Shown: piece after piece, positions 33,442 through 42,358 of the stretch
How positions within the stretch are numbered: position 1 is the stretch's first letter
Layout: every line of letters starts with the position of its first letter
NCBI GenBank assembly: GCA_019421345.1
Contig: JAHZFL010000002.1
Span: 258,078 to 322,077 of the forward strand
Reading direction: 5' to 3'
DNA: 64,000 bases
Source: Roseburia sp.
GTDB lineage: Bacteria; Bacillota; Clostridia; Lachnospirales; Lachnospiraceae
The notes under the pieces: model-generated
Databases searched by the model: none
Told to the model about the DNA's origin: nothing
Seen by the model: the letters and a program-made list of their open reading frames with translations, nothing else
Position numbers and translations under genes: made by a program

Positions 33442-35694
33442 TCAGAAGCCATAAACCGGGTTAAAGTCAAACTGCACCGCCACGTCCTGATATGTGCGGT
33501 TGTCCCGTACAAGCTTCTCCGCCTGATTTTTTAGCTTTACCAAGTCCGCATATTGCTGCGTCTTTAGATAAATAACTTTCCTATAAATATCATTTACTTT
33601 TGCAACGGCAGCATCTGCCGGTCCTATCACACTGATTCCTGTGCCCGTCTGCTCTGTCCATACGTCTATCTGCTCCTTTAAATATGCCGCGCCTCCCTCT
33701 GCCAGTTCCTCGCTGCGCGATGCACAAAAAATAACTAACAGATTCCACACCGGCGGATAGCAAAGGAGCTTTCGGTAGGCAATCTCCTGCTCATAAAACA
33801 TCCCATAGTCCTGGCTTTTTGCCGCTTGAATGGCATAATGCCCCGGATCATAGGTCTGGATCACCACCTCGCCGGACAGTCTGCCGCGCCCCGCTCTGCC
33901 AGCCGCCTGTACCAGTAGCTGAAAGGTTCGTTCCGCCGCATGATAATCGCTCACATGCAAGGATAAATCCGCTGCCAGTACGCCCACAAGCGTAACGTCC
34001 CCAAAATCATGTCCCTTGACGATCATCTGCGTGCCGATCAAAATATCCGCCTCATGATTTGCAAAAGCGGATAAGATCTGCTCATAGCTCTCGCGGTTCC
34101 TTGTCGTATCGGTATCCATACGCAGCACGCGCGCCTGTGGAAACCGCTGTTTCACGATCTGCTCCACCTTTTCAGTTCCCGCCTTAAACCCGCTGATATA
34201 TTTCGATCCGCAGGAAGGGCATGTCTTTGGCTGCGGCGTCTCATAACCGCAGTAGTGACAGACCATTCTGCCCGACGCCTCCCCGTGCCCGCCTCCATGC
34301 TGGCTTAAGGATACGTCGCAATGCGGACATTTTATCACATGTCCGCATGCTCTGCAAGAGACAAAGCCTGACATCCCCCGACGGTTCAAAAAAAGCATGG
34401 TCTGCTGTCCGTCGCGCAGACGCTGCTCCATCAGCTCCGTCAGACGTCCGCTTAAAATTGAACGGTTCCCAAGTCTTAACTCCTCACGCAGATCGATGAC
34501 CTCGCACTCCGGCAGCGGCTGCTCTCTCACACGCTTCTCCATCGTAAGCAGGCAATATTCCCCTCTTTTTGCCTTAAAAAAGCTGTCGACGGACGGCGTC
34601 GCCGAGCCGAGAACGACCGCTGCACCAAGCATCGCCGCACGCGCGATCGCCGTCTCCCGCGCATGATAGCGCGGTACATTTTCACTCTTATAGGACGCCT
34701 CGTGCTCCTCGTCTATGATGACCAGACCGAGATTTAAAAACGGAGTAAAAAGCGCGGAACGAGGTCCGATGATGATGTCGATCTCACTGTTTTTTGCCCG
34801 CAGAAACTGATCGTAACGCTCGCCCGCAGTCATTCTGGAATTTAACACCGACACTCGGTCTCCGAAACGGTTATAAAAGCGCATGACCGTCTGGTAGGTG
34901 AGCGCGATTTCAGGGATCAGGACGATCGCCTGCTTTCCCTGCGCCACAATATGTGCGATCAGCTCCATATAAACCTCCGTCTTGCCGCTGCCTGTCACGC
35001 CCTTTAACAGATAGGTTTTTCGCTCACCCGACTCGTAATCGGAGATAAACGTATCGACGACGCGCTGCTGCTCCTCATTCAACTGCCGCACATAGTCTTT
35101 CCTGCTCAAATGTCCGACGGGATTGCGGTACTGCGTTTCACGGATGACCTTTAACACGCCCTGTTCCTCCAGTGCACGGATGACACTGCTGCTTACTGCA
35201 AGCTTTCCGGTAATGACCGCCCAATCCAATTCCCCTGCCTCAAGCAGCGCCTCCAAAAGCCTTGCCCGCGCCGTGCTGTGTTTCCTCTCATATTCTGCAA
35301 GAAGATTTTTCGCCTCCACCGGGTGAACGGCGAGCCGCACCCGCTTATGCTCCTCCATTTTCTTTTTCTGCTTGACCGGAAGCACCGTCTTTAGGGCATG
35401 GTTCATCGTTCCGCCGTAATTCTGCCGCATCCACGCGGCAAGCGCGATCAGATGCGATTCCAGCGGAACACTGTTCTTTGTAATATGAAAAATGTCCTTG
35501 ATCTTTTCCTCGTCATAATCGGTCTCGTCCGTCAGCTCTATCACATAACCCGTCATCCGGCGGTTTCCAAACGGTACCGTCACCTGCATCCCCACCGCAA
35601 GCTGCGCCCGCAGATGCTCCGGTATGCGGTAGTCAAAGGTCTTATCCAGTTTTTCCTGCGATATATCAACAATAATTCTTGCGTATTTTGACAT
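33442..35694 (-). CDS. priA: Primosomal helicase PriA
   Basis: A 750-aa helicase that restarts stalled replication forks. It has an N-terminal DNA-binding domain, Walker A LLKGVTGSGKTEVY, DEEH box, a zinc region (CRACGHVIKCPHCD ... CHYCGYETPQPKTCPSCGS) and a C-terminal helicase half ending with GRAGRG. The start at ATG 35694 follows GGAGAGGAA, which lies at the edge of the 144-bp tandem repeat. A longer frame upstream is repeat-derived and not protein-like. Confidence 0.94.
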   Translation of the reverse strand: MSKYARIIVDISQEKLDKTFDYRIPEHLRAQLAVGMQVTVPFGNRRMTGYVIELTDETDYDEEKIKDIFHITKNSVPLESHLIALAAWMRQNYGGTMNHALKTVLPVKQKKKMEEHKRVRLAVHPVEAKNLLAEYERKHSTARARLLEALLEAGELDWAVITGKLAVSSSVIRALEEQGVLKVIRETQYRNPVGHLSRKDYVRQLNEEQQRVVDTFISDYESGERKTYLLKGVTGSGKTEVYMELIAHIVAQGKQAIVLIPEIALTYQTVMRFYNRFGDRVSVLNSRMTAGERYDQFLRAKNSEIDIIIGPRSALFTPFLNLGLVIIDEEHEASYKSENVPRYHARETAIARAAMLGAAVVLGSATPSVDSFFKAKRGEYCLLTMEKRVREQPLPECEVIDLREELRLGNRSILSGRLTELMEQRLRDGQQTMLFLNRRGMSGFVSCRACGHVIKCPHCDVSLSQHGGGHGEASGRMVCHYCGYETPQPKTCPSCGSKYISGFKAGTEKVEQIVKQRFPQARVLRMDTDTTRNRESYEQILSAFANHEADILIGTQMIVKGHDFGDVTLVGVLAADLSLHVSDYHAAERTFQLLVQAAGRAGRGRLSGEVVIQTYDPGHYAIQAAKSQDYGMFYEQEIAYRKLLCYPPVWNLLVIFCASRSEELAEGGAAYLKEQIDVWTEQTGTGISVIGPADAAVAKVNDIYRKVIYLKTQQYADLVKLKNQAEKLVRDNRTYQDVAVQFDFNPVYGF

Positions 35695-35701
35695 TTCCTC
35701 T

Positions 35702-36148
35702 CCATTCCGAAGCGTAGCGCAGGATTCGCGCACGCGAAATTCTCCCACGCGATTTCGCTTGTCGCATCTTAGGTTATTTGTGACGCTCCGGCACAAATAG
35801 CGCGTGATAAATACGGCATCAGGCGTATTTTTTCACGCTTCTCTCCCATTCCGAAGCGCAGCGCAGGATTCGCGCACGCGAAATTCTCCCACGCGATTTC
35901 GCTTGTCGCATCTTAGGTTATTTGTGACGCTCCGGCACAAATAGCGCGTGATAAATACGGCATCAGGCGTATTTTTTCACGCTTCTCTCCCATTCCGAAG
36001 CGCAGCGCAGGATTCGCGCACGCGAAATTCTCCCACGCGATTTCGCTTGTCGCATCTTAGGTTATTTGTGACGCTCCGGCACAAATAGCGCGTGATAAAT
36101 ACGGCATCAGGCGTATTTTTTCACGCTTCTCTCCCATTCCGAAGCGCA
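35702..36148. repeat. Three 144-bp tandem repeats plus a partial copy
   Basis: CCATTCCGAAG recurs at 35702, 35846, 35990 and 36134, an exact 144-bp period; copies 2 and 3 look identical and copy 1 differs at about two positions. On the minus strand each unit holds stems GCGTGA...TCACGC (35802-35838), TATTTGTG...CACAAATA (35775-35799) and GCGAAAT...ATTTCGC. Unit junctions form CGCTTC...GAAGCG with a GGGAGA in the loop. It fills the whole murE-priA gap. The repeated stems suggest a structured RNA leader or an intergenic repeat family. Confidence 0.85.
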
Positions 36149-36149
36149 A

Positions 36150-37637
36150 TCACAGATAATTCTTTCTTCCCGCTGTCTGCGCGATCGCCGCTTCCGCCAA
36201 CTCATGATCACTGACCGGATATTTGACACCGCGGATTTCCTGATACCCCTCATGTCCCTTTCCAGCGATCACAACGATGTCACCCCGCCGCGCCATACCC
36301 ACCGCATAGGAAATCGCCTCCCTGCGGTCTGCAATCCGTACATAGGATGCCCCCGTCGGGCGGATCCCCGCCTCAATATCGTCCAAAATCGTCTCCGCAT
36401 CCTCCCAGCGCGGATTGTCCGAGGTCAGAATCGTGACATCCGCAAGCCTTCCGGCAGCCTCGCCCATCCGGCTGCGCCTTAACTTCGAGCGGTTTCCCCC
36501 GCACCCAAACAAAACGACCAGACGCTTCGGCGAAAAACCGCGCAGCGTCTCCAGAAGATTTTTGAGGCTCATCTCATTGTGTGCATAATCGATCAAAAGC
36601 ACATAGTCCTCCGACGGACTGATATTCTCGCAGCGACCGGGCACACGCGCAAGCGCAAGTCCCCGCCGCAGCGCCTCCGGCTTTGCCCGAAAATGCAAAG
36701 CCACGGCAGCAGCAGCCACCGCGTTACTGACATTAAACATTCCCGGAAGCTGTATCCCAAGCGGTATCCGCTCGATGCCATAGCGCAGAAAAAACCGTGT
36801 CATCAATTTTCCATGCTTCAGAGAAAATTCTTCCTGCTCTGCCCGGTAATCTGCGGATGTGTCTGCCGAAAAATATTCCACCTTGCAGGTATGCCCGTCG
36901 GACATCTGCGCGCAGTGCTTGTTGTCTCTGTTAAAAATTCCGATCTCGCACTGGTCAAAAAGCGCCCGTTTACAGGAAAGATATTCCTCAAAGGATGCGT
37001 GCTCTCCCTTCCCAATGTGATCCGGCTCAATATTTAAAAACACGCCGATGTCATACCGGATGCCCGCCACCCGCTGCATCTTGATCCCCTGCGAGGAGAC
37101 CTCCATCACACAGCAGTCGCAGCCATTCTCCACCATTGCCGCCAGATACTTCTGCACCTCGTATGCCTCCGGGGTCGTGTGCTCCGCGGGCTGCACGGTC
37201 CTTCCATCCTCAATGGCAACCGTCCCGATCATTCCCACGCGATGCCCTGCCTCCCGCAGAATCTCTGCCGCAAGGTATGCGGTCGTCGTCTTGCCCTTTG
37301 TCCCCGTGATCCCTACCATCCGAAGCTTTGCTGCCGGAAAATCAAAAAACGCCGCCGAAAGTCTCCAAAGCGCGTCCCTTGTATCAGTAACGGCAATGAC
37401 AGTCACCCCTTCAGGCGGAGAAAAGGCTGTATACTCCTCCACCACGACTGCCGCCGCCCCACGCGCCACTGCGTCCGGCAGATAACGGTGTCCGTCTGTC
37501 CGATATCCTTTCAGACAAATAAACAGGGAGCCACTCTTTACTTTTCCGGAATGATAGCAGATGTCTGTGATCTCCCGTATAAGGCTTCCCTGCACGCTTT
37601 TGTATGAGATATGTAATAATAGCTGTTCTAGCTGCAC
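36150..37637 (-). CDS. murE: UDP-MurNAc-tripeptide synthetase
   Basis: A 495-aa ligase that adds the third residue of the peptidoglycan stem. ATP loop GITGTKGKTTTAYL, TTPEAYEVQ substrate region, and SDNPRWEDAE near the C-terminus; the DNPR type is usual for meso-diaminopimelate. Start: GTG 37637 (after GGAGCGGGA) is favoured over an ATG seven codons earlier without a ribosome-binding site. The stop is two bases after the 144-bp repeat array. Confidence 0.9.
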   Translation of the reverse strand: MQLEQLLLHISYKSVQGSLIREITDICYHSGKVKSGSLFICLKGYRTDGHRYLPDAVARGAAAVVVEEYTAFSPPEGVTVIAVTDTRDALWRLSAAFFDFPAAKLRMVGITGTKGKTTTAYLAAEILREAGHRVGMIGTVAIEDGRTVQPAEHTTPEAYEVQKYLAAMVENGCDCCVMEVSSQGIKMQRVAGIRYDIGVFLNIEPDHIGKGEHASFEEYLSCKRALFDQCEIGIFNRDNKHCAQMSDGHTCKVEYFSADTSADYRAEQEEFSLKHGKLMTRFFLRYGIERIPLGIQLPGMFNVSNAVAAAAVALHFRAKPEALRRGLALARVPGRCENISPSEDYVLLIDYAHNEMSLKNLLETLRGFSPKRLVVLFGCGGNRSKLRRSRMGEAAGRLADVTILTSDNPRWEDAETILDDIEAGIRPTGASYVRIADRREAISYAVGMARRGDIVVIAGKGHEGYQEIRGVKYPVSDHELAEAAIAQTAGRKNYL

Positions 37638-37821
37638 TCCCGCTCCTATGGTATACATTTGTTTTATTATATGTCAGTTTTTCCCTTTTTACAAGTTTTC
37701 CCCAATGTAATTATTCTTAACTTTTTGTAAAGATTTCTCTGTGCTCAAAAACCATCGACACGCATATTTTTCCTGCGGGCGCGCAGACTAAGGGCATACT
37801 TTACTATTGGAGGAAATGAAA

Positions 37822-38229
37822 ATGCTTGGAAGAAACTTTCTGATCTGCGGACTGACCGGCTGGTGCATGGAAATACTGTTTACCTCTGCCGGCTGCTTTT
37901 TCCGAAAAGACCCGCGCTTAATCGGACAGACCTCCATCTGGATGTTCCCGATCTACGGCATGGCAGTCTGCATCCGCCCCGTTTACCGCCTGATCCGCCG
38001 CCTCCCCGCCCTCGTGCGCGGTGCAATATACAGCGTCGGCATCTTCTCTTTCGAGTACTTAAGCGGCAGCTTCTTAAAGAAGAAAGGGCTCTGTCCGTGG
38101 GATTACAGCAATGCAGCGGCAAATATCGACGGCGTGATCCGGCTCGATTACGCCCCCTTCTGGATGGCGGCAGGGCTCTTGTTTGAACGCATCCTCACCC
38201 GCAGGGATTCCCGCGTTCAGGCTTCTTAA
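37822..38229 (+). CDS. CmpB-type membrane protein (putative ABC transporter permease)
   Basis: A 135-aa protein with about four membrane segments (NFLICGLTGWCMEILFTS, WMFPIYGMAVCIRPVY, AIYSVGIFSFEYLSGSF and APFWMAAGLLFERIL). The WDYS motif near SFLKKKGLCPWDYSNA is typical of the small ABC_trans_CmpB family, which is not clearly a transporter. Starts 8 nt after GGAGG. Alone on the plus strand between murE and pyrB. Confidence 0.7.
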   Translation: MLGRNFLICGLTGWCMEILFTSAGCFFRKDPRLIGQTSIWMFPIYGMAVCIRPVYRLIRRLPALVRGAIYSVGIFSFEYLSGSFLKKKGLCPWDYSNAAANIDGVIRLDYAPFWMAAGLLFERILTRRDSRVQAS

Positions 38230-38319
38230 ATATATGACCATTGACAGCGCCGATAACAACCGAGCATGTCTTTCCCCCAGTCTCCCCCGCTTTTCTCCCT
38301 GCGCAACAAAATATTTTTC

Positions 38320-38348
38320 TTGAAATCGCCTTATGATTATTATATGAT
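38320..38348 (+). promoter_or_regulatory. Promoter of pyrB-pyrI
   Basis: TTGAAA (38320-38325) and TATGAT (38343-38348) with a 17-bp spacer, 27 nt before the pyrB start codon. I see no PyrR-type attenuator in the short leader. Confidence 0.65.
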
Positions 38349-38375
38349 AGTAAAAATATATGCAGGAGGAATATC

Positions 38376-39302
38376 ATGCGTCATTTAATGAGTCCGTTGG
38401 ACTTCTCCGTCGATGAATTAGACAAGCTGTTAAACCTTGCCAATGACATTGAGAAGCATCCACAAAAATATGCTCATGCGTGTGACGGCAAAAAGCTTGC
38501 CACATGCTTTTATGAGCCAAGTACAAGAACAAGACTTAGCTTTGAGGCTGCCATGCTAAACCTTGGCGGCTCTATCTTAGGTTTTTCCAGTGCTGATTCC
38601 AGTTCAGCATCCAAAGGAGAAAGTGTTTCTGATACCATTCGTGTTATCTCATGCTACGCAGACATCTGCGCTATGCGTCACCCAAAGGAGGGCGCTCCGC
38701 TCGTCGCTTCCTTAAAATCCCGCATTCCAGTTATCAATGCCGGAGACGGCGGTCACCAGCACCCGACCCAGACCCTGACAGATTTACTGACGATTCGTTC
38801 TTTGCATGGTGAACTCGGCAATCTCACGATCGGTCTTTGCGGCGACTTAAAGTTCGGCAGAACCGTGCATTCCCTCATCCATGCACTGATCCGCTATCCG
38901 GGCGTCCGGTTCATCCTGATTTCCCCGGAGGAACTTCGCATTCCAAGCTATCTGCGCGAGGACGTGCTTGAGGCAAACAACGTTCCATTTACAGAGCTGG
39001 AGCGTCTGGAAGATGCGATGCCCGAGCTTGATATTCTCTATATGACGCGCGTACAAAAGGAGCGATTCTTTAACGAGGAAGATTACGTCCGACTGAAAAA
39101 TTATTATATTCTGACAAAGACAAAAATGGAGCTTGCAAAAAAAGACATGCTGGTGCTGCATCCGCTTCCAAGAGTCAACGAGATTTCCGTCGAAGTGGAC
39201 GACGACCCGCGTGCTGCCTATTTCAAACAGGCGCAGTACGGCGTTTACGTCCGCATGGCGCTGATCCTCACCTTGCTTGAGATCAACGTTGAGGCACTTT
39301 GA
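38376..39302 (+). CDS. pyrB: Aspartate carbamoyltransferase, catalytic chain
   Basis: A 308-aa enzyme that makes carbamoyl-aspartate in pyrimidine synthesis. Carbamoyl-phosphate motif YEPSTRTRLSFEAAM, GDGGHQHPTQTLTDL and HPLPRVNEI are intact. Starts after GGAGGAATATC. Followed 25 nt later by the regulatory chain. Confidence 0.95.
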   Translation: MRHLMSPLDFSVDELDKLLNLANDIEKHPQKYAHACDGKKLATCFYEPSTRTRLSFEAAMLNLGGSILGFSSADSSSASKGESVSDTIRVISCYADICAMRHPKEGAPLVASLKSRIPVINAGDGGHQHPTQTLTDLLTIRSLHGELGNLTIGLCGDLKFGRTVHSLIHALIRYPGVRFILISPEELRIPSYLREDVLEANNVPFTELERLEDAMPELDILYMTRVQKERFFNEEDYVRLKNYYILTKTKMELAKKDMLVLHPLPRVNEISVEVDDDPRAAYFKQAQYGVYVRMALILTLLEINVEAL

Positions 39303-39327
39303 CCATTTACCGCAGAAAGGAACTACC

Positions 39328-39765
39328 ATGTTAAATATCAGTGGAATCCATGAGGGATTTGTATTAGACCATATTCAGGCAGGCATGAGCCTTCAGATTT
39401 ATCATGACTTAAATCTGGAGGAGCTTGACTGCACCGTCGCCATTATTAAGAATGCAAAAAGCAGCAAGATGGGAAAAAAGGACATCCTGAAGGTTGAATG
39501 CTCCATCGAGGCGTTAGACCTTGACATTCTCGGCTTTATCGACCATAACATTACTGTCAATGTCATCAAGGACGATAAGATTGTCGAGAAAAAAATCCTG
39601 CATCTGCCAAAACGTGTCAAGAATGTCATCACCTGTAAAAATCCTCGTTGTATTACCTCGATCGAGCAGGAGCTTGACCAGATTTTCCTCCTGACCGATG
39701 AGGCGCACGAAATCTACCGCTGCAGATACTGCGAGGAAAAATACCGCAATCCAAACAGACGATAG
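39328..39765 (+). CDS. pyrI: Aspartate carbamoyltransferase, regulatory chain
   Basis: A 145-aa chain. The N-terminal allosteric (nucleotide-binding) domain is followed by a C-terminal zinc domain with CKNPRC and CRYC, which joins it to PyrB. Start: ATG after AAAGGAACTACC; the frame extends upstream into pyrB but without a site. Presence of PyrI means the enzyme is probably feedback-controlled by nucleotides. Confidence 0.93.
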   Translation: MLNISGIHEGFVLDHIQAGMSLQIYHDLNLEELDCTVAIIKNAKSSKMGKKDILKVECSIEALDLDILGFIDHNITVNVIKDDKIVEKKILHLPKRVKNVITCKNPRCITSIEQELDQIFLLTDEAHEIYRCRYCEEKYRNPNRR

Positions 39766-39816
39766 AACATAAGGGCTTTTGCTTATTAGAAACAACACTT
39801 CCTAATTGAGGAACAA

Positions 39817-39838
39817 GGAATCCCGCTCGCGGGATTCC
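39817..39838. terminator. Terminator-like palindrome after pyrI
   Basis: GGAATCCCGC and GCGGGATTCC form a 10-bp GC-rich stem with a 2-nt loop, nested in a wider imperfect inverted repeat (GGGCTTTTGCTTAT ... ATAAGCAAAGCTC). There is no U-tract, but it lies between convergent genes. Confidence 0.55.
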
Positions 39839-39856
39839 CCGCCTCATAAGCAAAGC

Positions 39857-40138
39857 TCATAGCTGATCTACATATTGCTTTGCCTCCAATAAATCCATCG
39901 AAGCAGCCTCTCTTATTTTTCTGACAGCCGCTGCCTCTCTCCCATCCTCCTTTAAACGACGAATATCCTGTTTTAGTTCATCCGGAATAAACGCAGGTAA
40001 CAGCTCCTGATTTCCCGTCCTCTCACACAGCATAAATATCTGCTCCTTCTGCACCTTGATCTGCCTTTTTAATTTTGAAATCTCAGCATATCCAAGCGCC
40101 CCAAAGCAAATACACAATCCTAAAATTCCATATTCCAT
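39857..40138 (-). CDS. Membrane-anchored L7/L12 C-terminal-like protein, 93 aa
   Basis: A short membrane anchor (YGILGLCICFGALGYAEI) and coiled region precede a C-terminal helix pair (AAAVRKIREAASMDLLEAKQ) similar to the L7/L12 C-terminal domain. Starts after AGGAGG. Function unknown; such small proteins are common in Clostridia. Confidence 0.6.
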   Translation of the reverse strand: MEYGILGLCICFGALGYAEISKLKRQIKVQKEQIFMLCERTGNQELLPAFIPDELKQDIRRLKEDGREAAAVRKIREAASMDLLEAKQYVDQL

Positions 40139-40194
40139 AGCAGAAAACCTCCTATATTCTTTGTTGATCCATTTTATTTTATCCCGATTTTCTC

Positions 40195-40788
40195 TTATAA
40201 TCCAAACGGCAGGATCACGCGCAAAAGCATCGAAAATACAACCCCGGCCGCTGCCGTGACCGCCATTTCCTTCGCCGGACGCCGCAGTACGGCGAAACCG
40301 CCCAAAAGTACGAGCTATTCCAGCGGCGACCTGAGATCAAAATATACAAATCCATAAGTGAATGTACCGGAAAAAAGCACGGCAATGATGCCTGCGGAAA
40401 GAGTCATGGCAATCACACCCTCTCCTTTGGCATACCAGCAAAGGAAGGCAAGCAAGGGAGAAATCATCGTAAGTCCAAACCAGATCATCGCGTAACTTCT
40501 CGGAAAAAATCCTGCGACAAAATTGGAATACAGATAATAGCTGCTTACCATGCCAAGAAAGAAAAGAAATACGTTAATAGCCGCACGCAGCGCCGTACTG
40601 CTGTAAACAGAAATGCACACCGCCAGAAAAATCCAGATGGAACATCTGCCTAAAAAGTTGCCAACATCCAAATATTCCACAAAATAAGGCAGTTCGCTGC
40701 CGGGCGTACAATCAAGATATTTTCCAAGCACTCCCATAAGGATTCCCGCGCACAAAACCAAGGCGGTATGTATGATCTGCTTTGTCAT
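40195..40788 (-). pseudogene. Multi-pass membrane protein split by an amber stop
   Basis: From ATG 40788 the frame encodes about five membrane segments (MTKQIIHTALVLCAGILMG ... GIIAVLFSGTFTYGF) and stops at TAG (40315-40317). Codons continue in the same frame (LVLLGGFAVLRRPAKEMAVT ... LRVILPFGL) to TAA at 40195, adding a plausible last membrane helix. The total fits the DUF6518-type size (from memory). A single point mutation, or a sequence error, explains it. Confidence 0.6.
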
Positions 40789-41115
40789 CGACGGACACGT
40801 TTCTCTCCGCCGGATTTTCTCTAAAAATGTAAACACCTCTGTTGCCCTCCATATGACTCATCTTTTCCGCTGTTTTCTTTTCTGCTGCGCAGACTGCCAA
40901 AATGAGCTTCCATTTTGATTTCTTTTTCAGTATAGCCAACCTGCTGAAAAATTTCAACACGAACCACTGCCGCAGGGCAGCTCCCTTTATCCGAAACGCC
41001 TATAAAAACCCTGACAAAAGATCTCTAAAGCAGTTGCAGTTCCCACTGTCATGTGGTAAAATATACCTATCATTTTAGAGTAAGTATAATCATAATCACA
41101 AAGGAGGAGAAATTT

Positions 41116-41439
41116 ATGACTATTGGCGCAAAGATATGGCTTTGGATTCTTCTGCTCTCCAATGTTACGGGACTATTCTATCTATTTAGCAACGATGCCG
41201 AAATCATTCTTATCATACAGATGTTTCTAAATATAGTCGCTATATCACTGATGCTGTTTTTGAAAATGCGGGCAGGCTTTTTTCTGCTTTGCATACTGGC
41301 TCTCGCAGACCTTTTTTTCAATCTCAGATCTTTGTCAGTACTGGGCGTTGGACTTTTTCTTCCGATTATCATTGGATTGGTACTCAGAATCGGCATTACA
41401 TGGCTATGCCTAAAAAACAGTTGGCAGGAAATGAAATAA
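41116..41439 (+). CDS. Hypothetical membrane protein, 107 aa
   Basis: Starts MTIGAKIWLWILLLSNVT after AAAGGAGGAGAAATT. Three to four membrane segments are visible (ILIIQMFLNIVAISLMLF, LGVGLFLPIIIGLVLRIG). No family recognised. Ends before a strong terminator shared with the convergent kdp operon. Confidence 0.65.
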   Translation: MTIGAKIWLWILLLSNVTGLFYLFSNDAEIILIIQMFLNIVAISLMLFLKMRAGFFLLCILALADLFFNLRSLSVLGVGLFLPIIIGLVLRIGITWLCLKNSWQEMK

Positions 41440-41523
41440 AAAATTCCTATGATCGCATTCCGAAAAGTTATATAACAAAAAACAACGAGCGACACGCTTC
41501 GCGAGCCACTCTTATGTCAGCAG

Positions 41524-41577
41524 AAATCTCCCATAGCCCCGATGCTTAGCAGCAATCGGTTCTATGGGAGATTTTTC
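41524..41577. terminator. Two-way terminator
   Basis: AAATCTCCCATAG pairs with CTATGGGAGATTT around a loop with an inner CCGA/TCGG stem. TTTTTCTTT follows on the plus strand; TTTCTG on the minus strand is weaker. Confidence 0.75.
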
Positions 41578-41659
41578 TTTCACATAAGTCCAGCACGAAG
41601 TGTGATGACCGTTCTTTCCGGCTAAGAAGCTTAAAGCGAAGGACTCGCGCCCGCCTTTT

Positions 41660-42358
41660 TTATTCTACCTTCATCATCCGATACCCTACGCCTACATGTG
41701 TCTGAATATATTGGACAGAAGCGTCATTCTTTTCAAGCTTCTTCCGCAATGTCGCCATAAATACGCGCAGAGATGCAACGTCATTTTCCCAACTGTGCCC
41801 CCAGATATTCTGTGTGAGGTAAGTATGCGTCAAGACTTTTCCAACATTTTTGGAAAGCAGGCAAAGCAGCTTGTACTCGATCGGAGTCAAATGCATCTCC
41901 TCCTCGTCAAAATAAGCACAGCCGGACGAAAAATCAACCCGAAGCTTTCCATTGACAAATACAGAAGACATCGCCTGTTCTGCCTGTCCCATCATAAGCC
42001 GTCGTTCTGTCACGCGAAGTCTTGCAAGAAGCTCCTCAACCGAAAACGGCTTCGTCAGATAATCGTCCGCTCCCGCGTCAAGCGCCTCCACCTTATCGTT
42101 ATCCTCGCTTCTTGCACTGATGATGATGATCGGCACATTCGACCATGTACGAATTTTTCTTATCACATCAATGCCATCCATATCCGGCAGTCCCAAATCC
42201 AGAAGAATAATATCCGGGTTATGCGATGACGCCTCCAAAATAGCCGTCTCTCCGTTCATTGCCGTCAGATACTTGTAATTATGCGCTTTCAAGGTTGTCA
42301 TCATCAGATTCTGTACCGGTCTGTCATCCTCGACGATTAAGATCAATGTTTTATTCAT
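41660..42358 (-). CDS. kdpE: Potassium-system response regulator KdpE
   Basis: A 232-aa OmpR-type regulator. Receiver domain with VEDD, the phospho-acceptor Asp in DIILLDLGLPDMDG, and the Lys in YLTKPF. The C-terminal winged helix binds DNA (LCLLSKNVGKVLTHTYLTQN). Its start overlaps kdpD by 8 bases. It should activate kdpFABC when potassium is scarce. Confidence 0.93.
   Translation of the reverse strand: MNKTLILIVEDDRPVQNLMMTTLKAHNYKYLTAMNGETAILEASSHNPDIILLDLGLPDMDGIDVIRKIRTWSNVPIIIISARSEDNDKVEALDAGADDYLTKPFSVEELLARLRVTERRLMMGQAEQAMSSVFVNGKLRVDFSSGCAYFDEEEMHLTPIEYKLLCLLSKNVGKVLTHTYLTQNIWGHSWENDVASLRVFMATLRKKLEKNDASVQYIQTHVGVGYRMMKVE

Noticed and set aside
35702..36148. 144-bp repeats as a CRISPR array
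   Set aside because: The units are adjacent and near-identical with no unique spacers, and there are no cas genes.
38350..38375. PyrR-type attenuator before pyrB
   Set aside because: The leader between promoter and start codon is too short for the anti-terminator and terminator pair.
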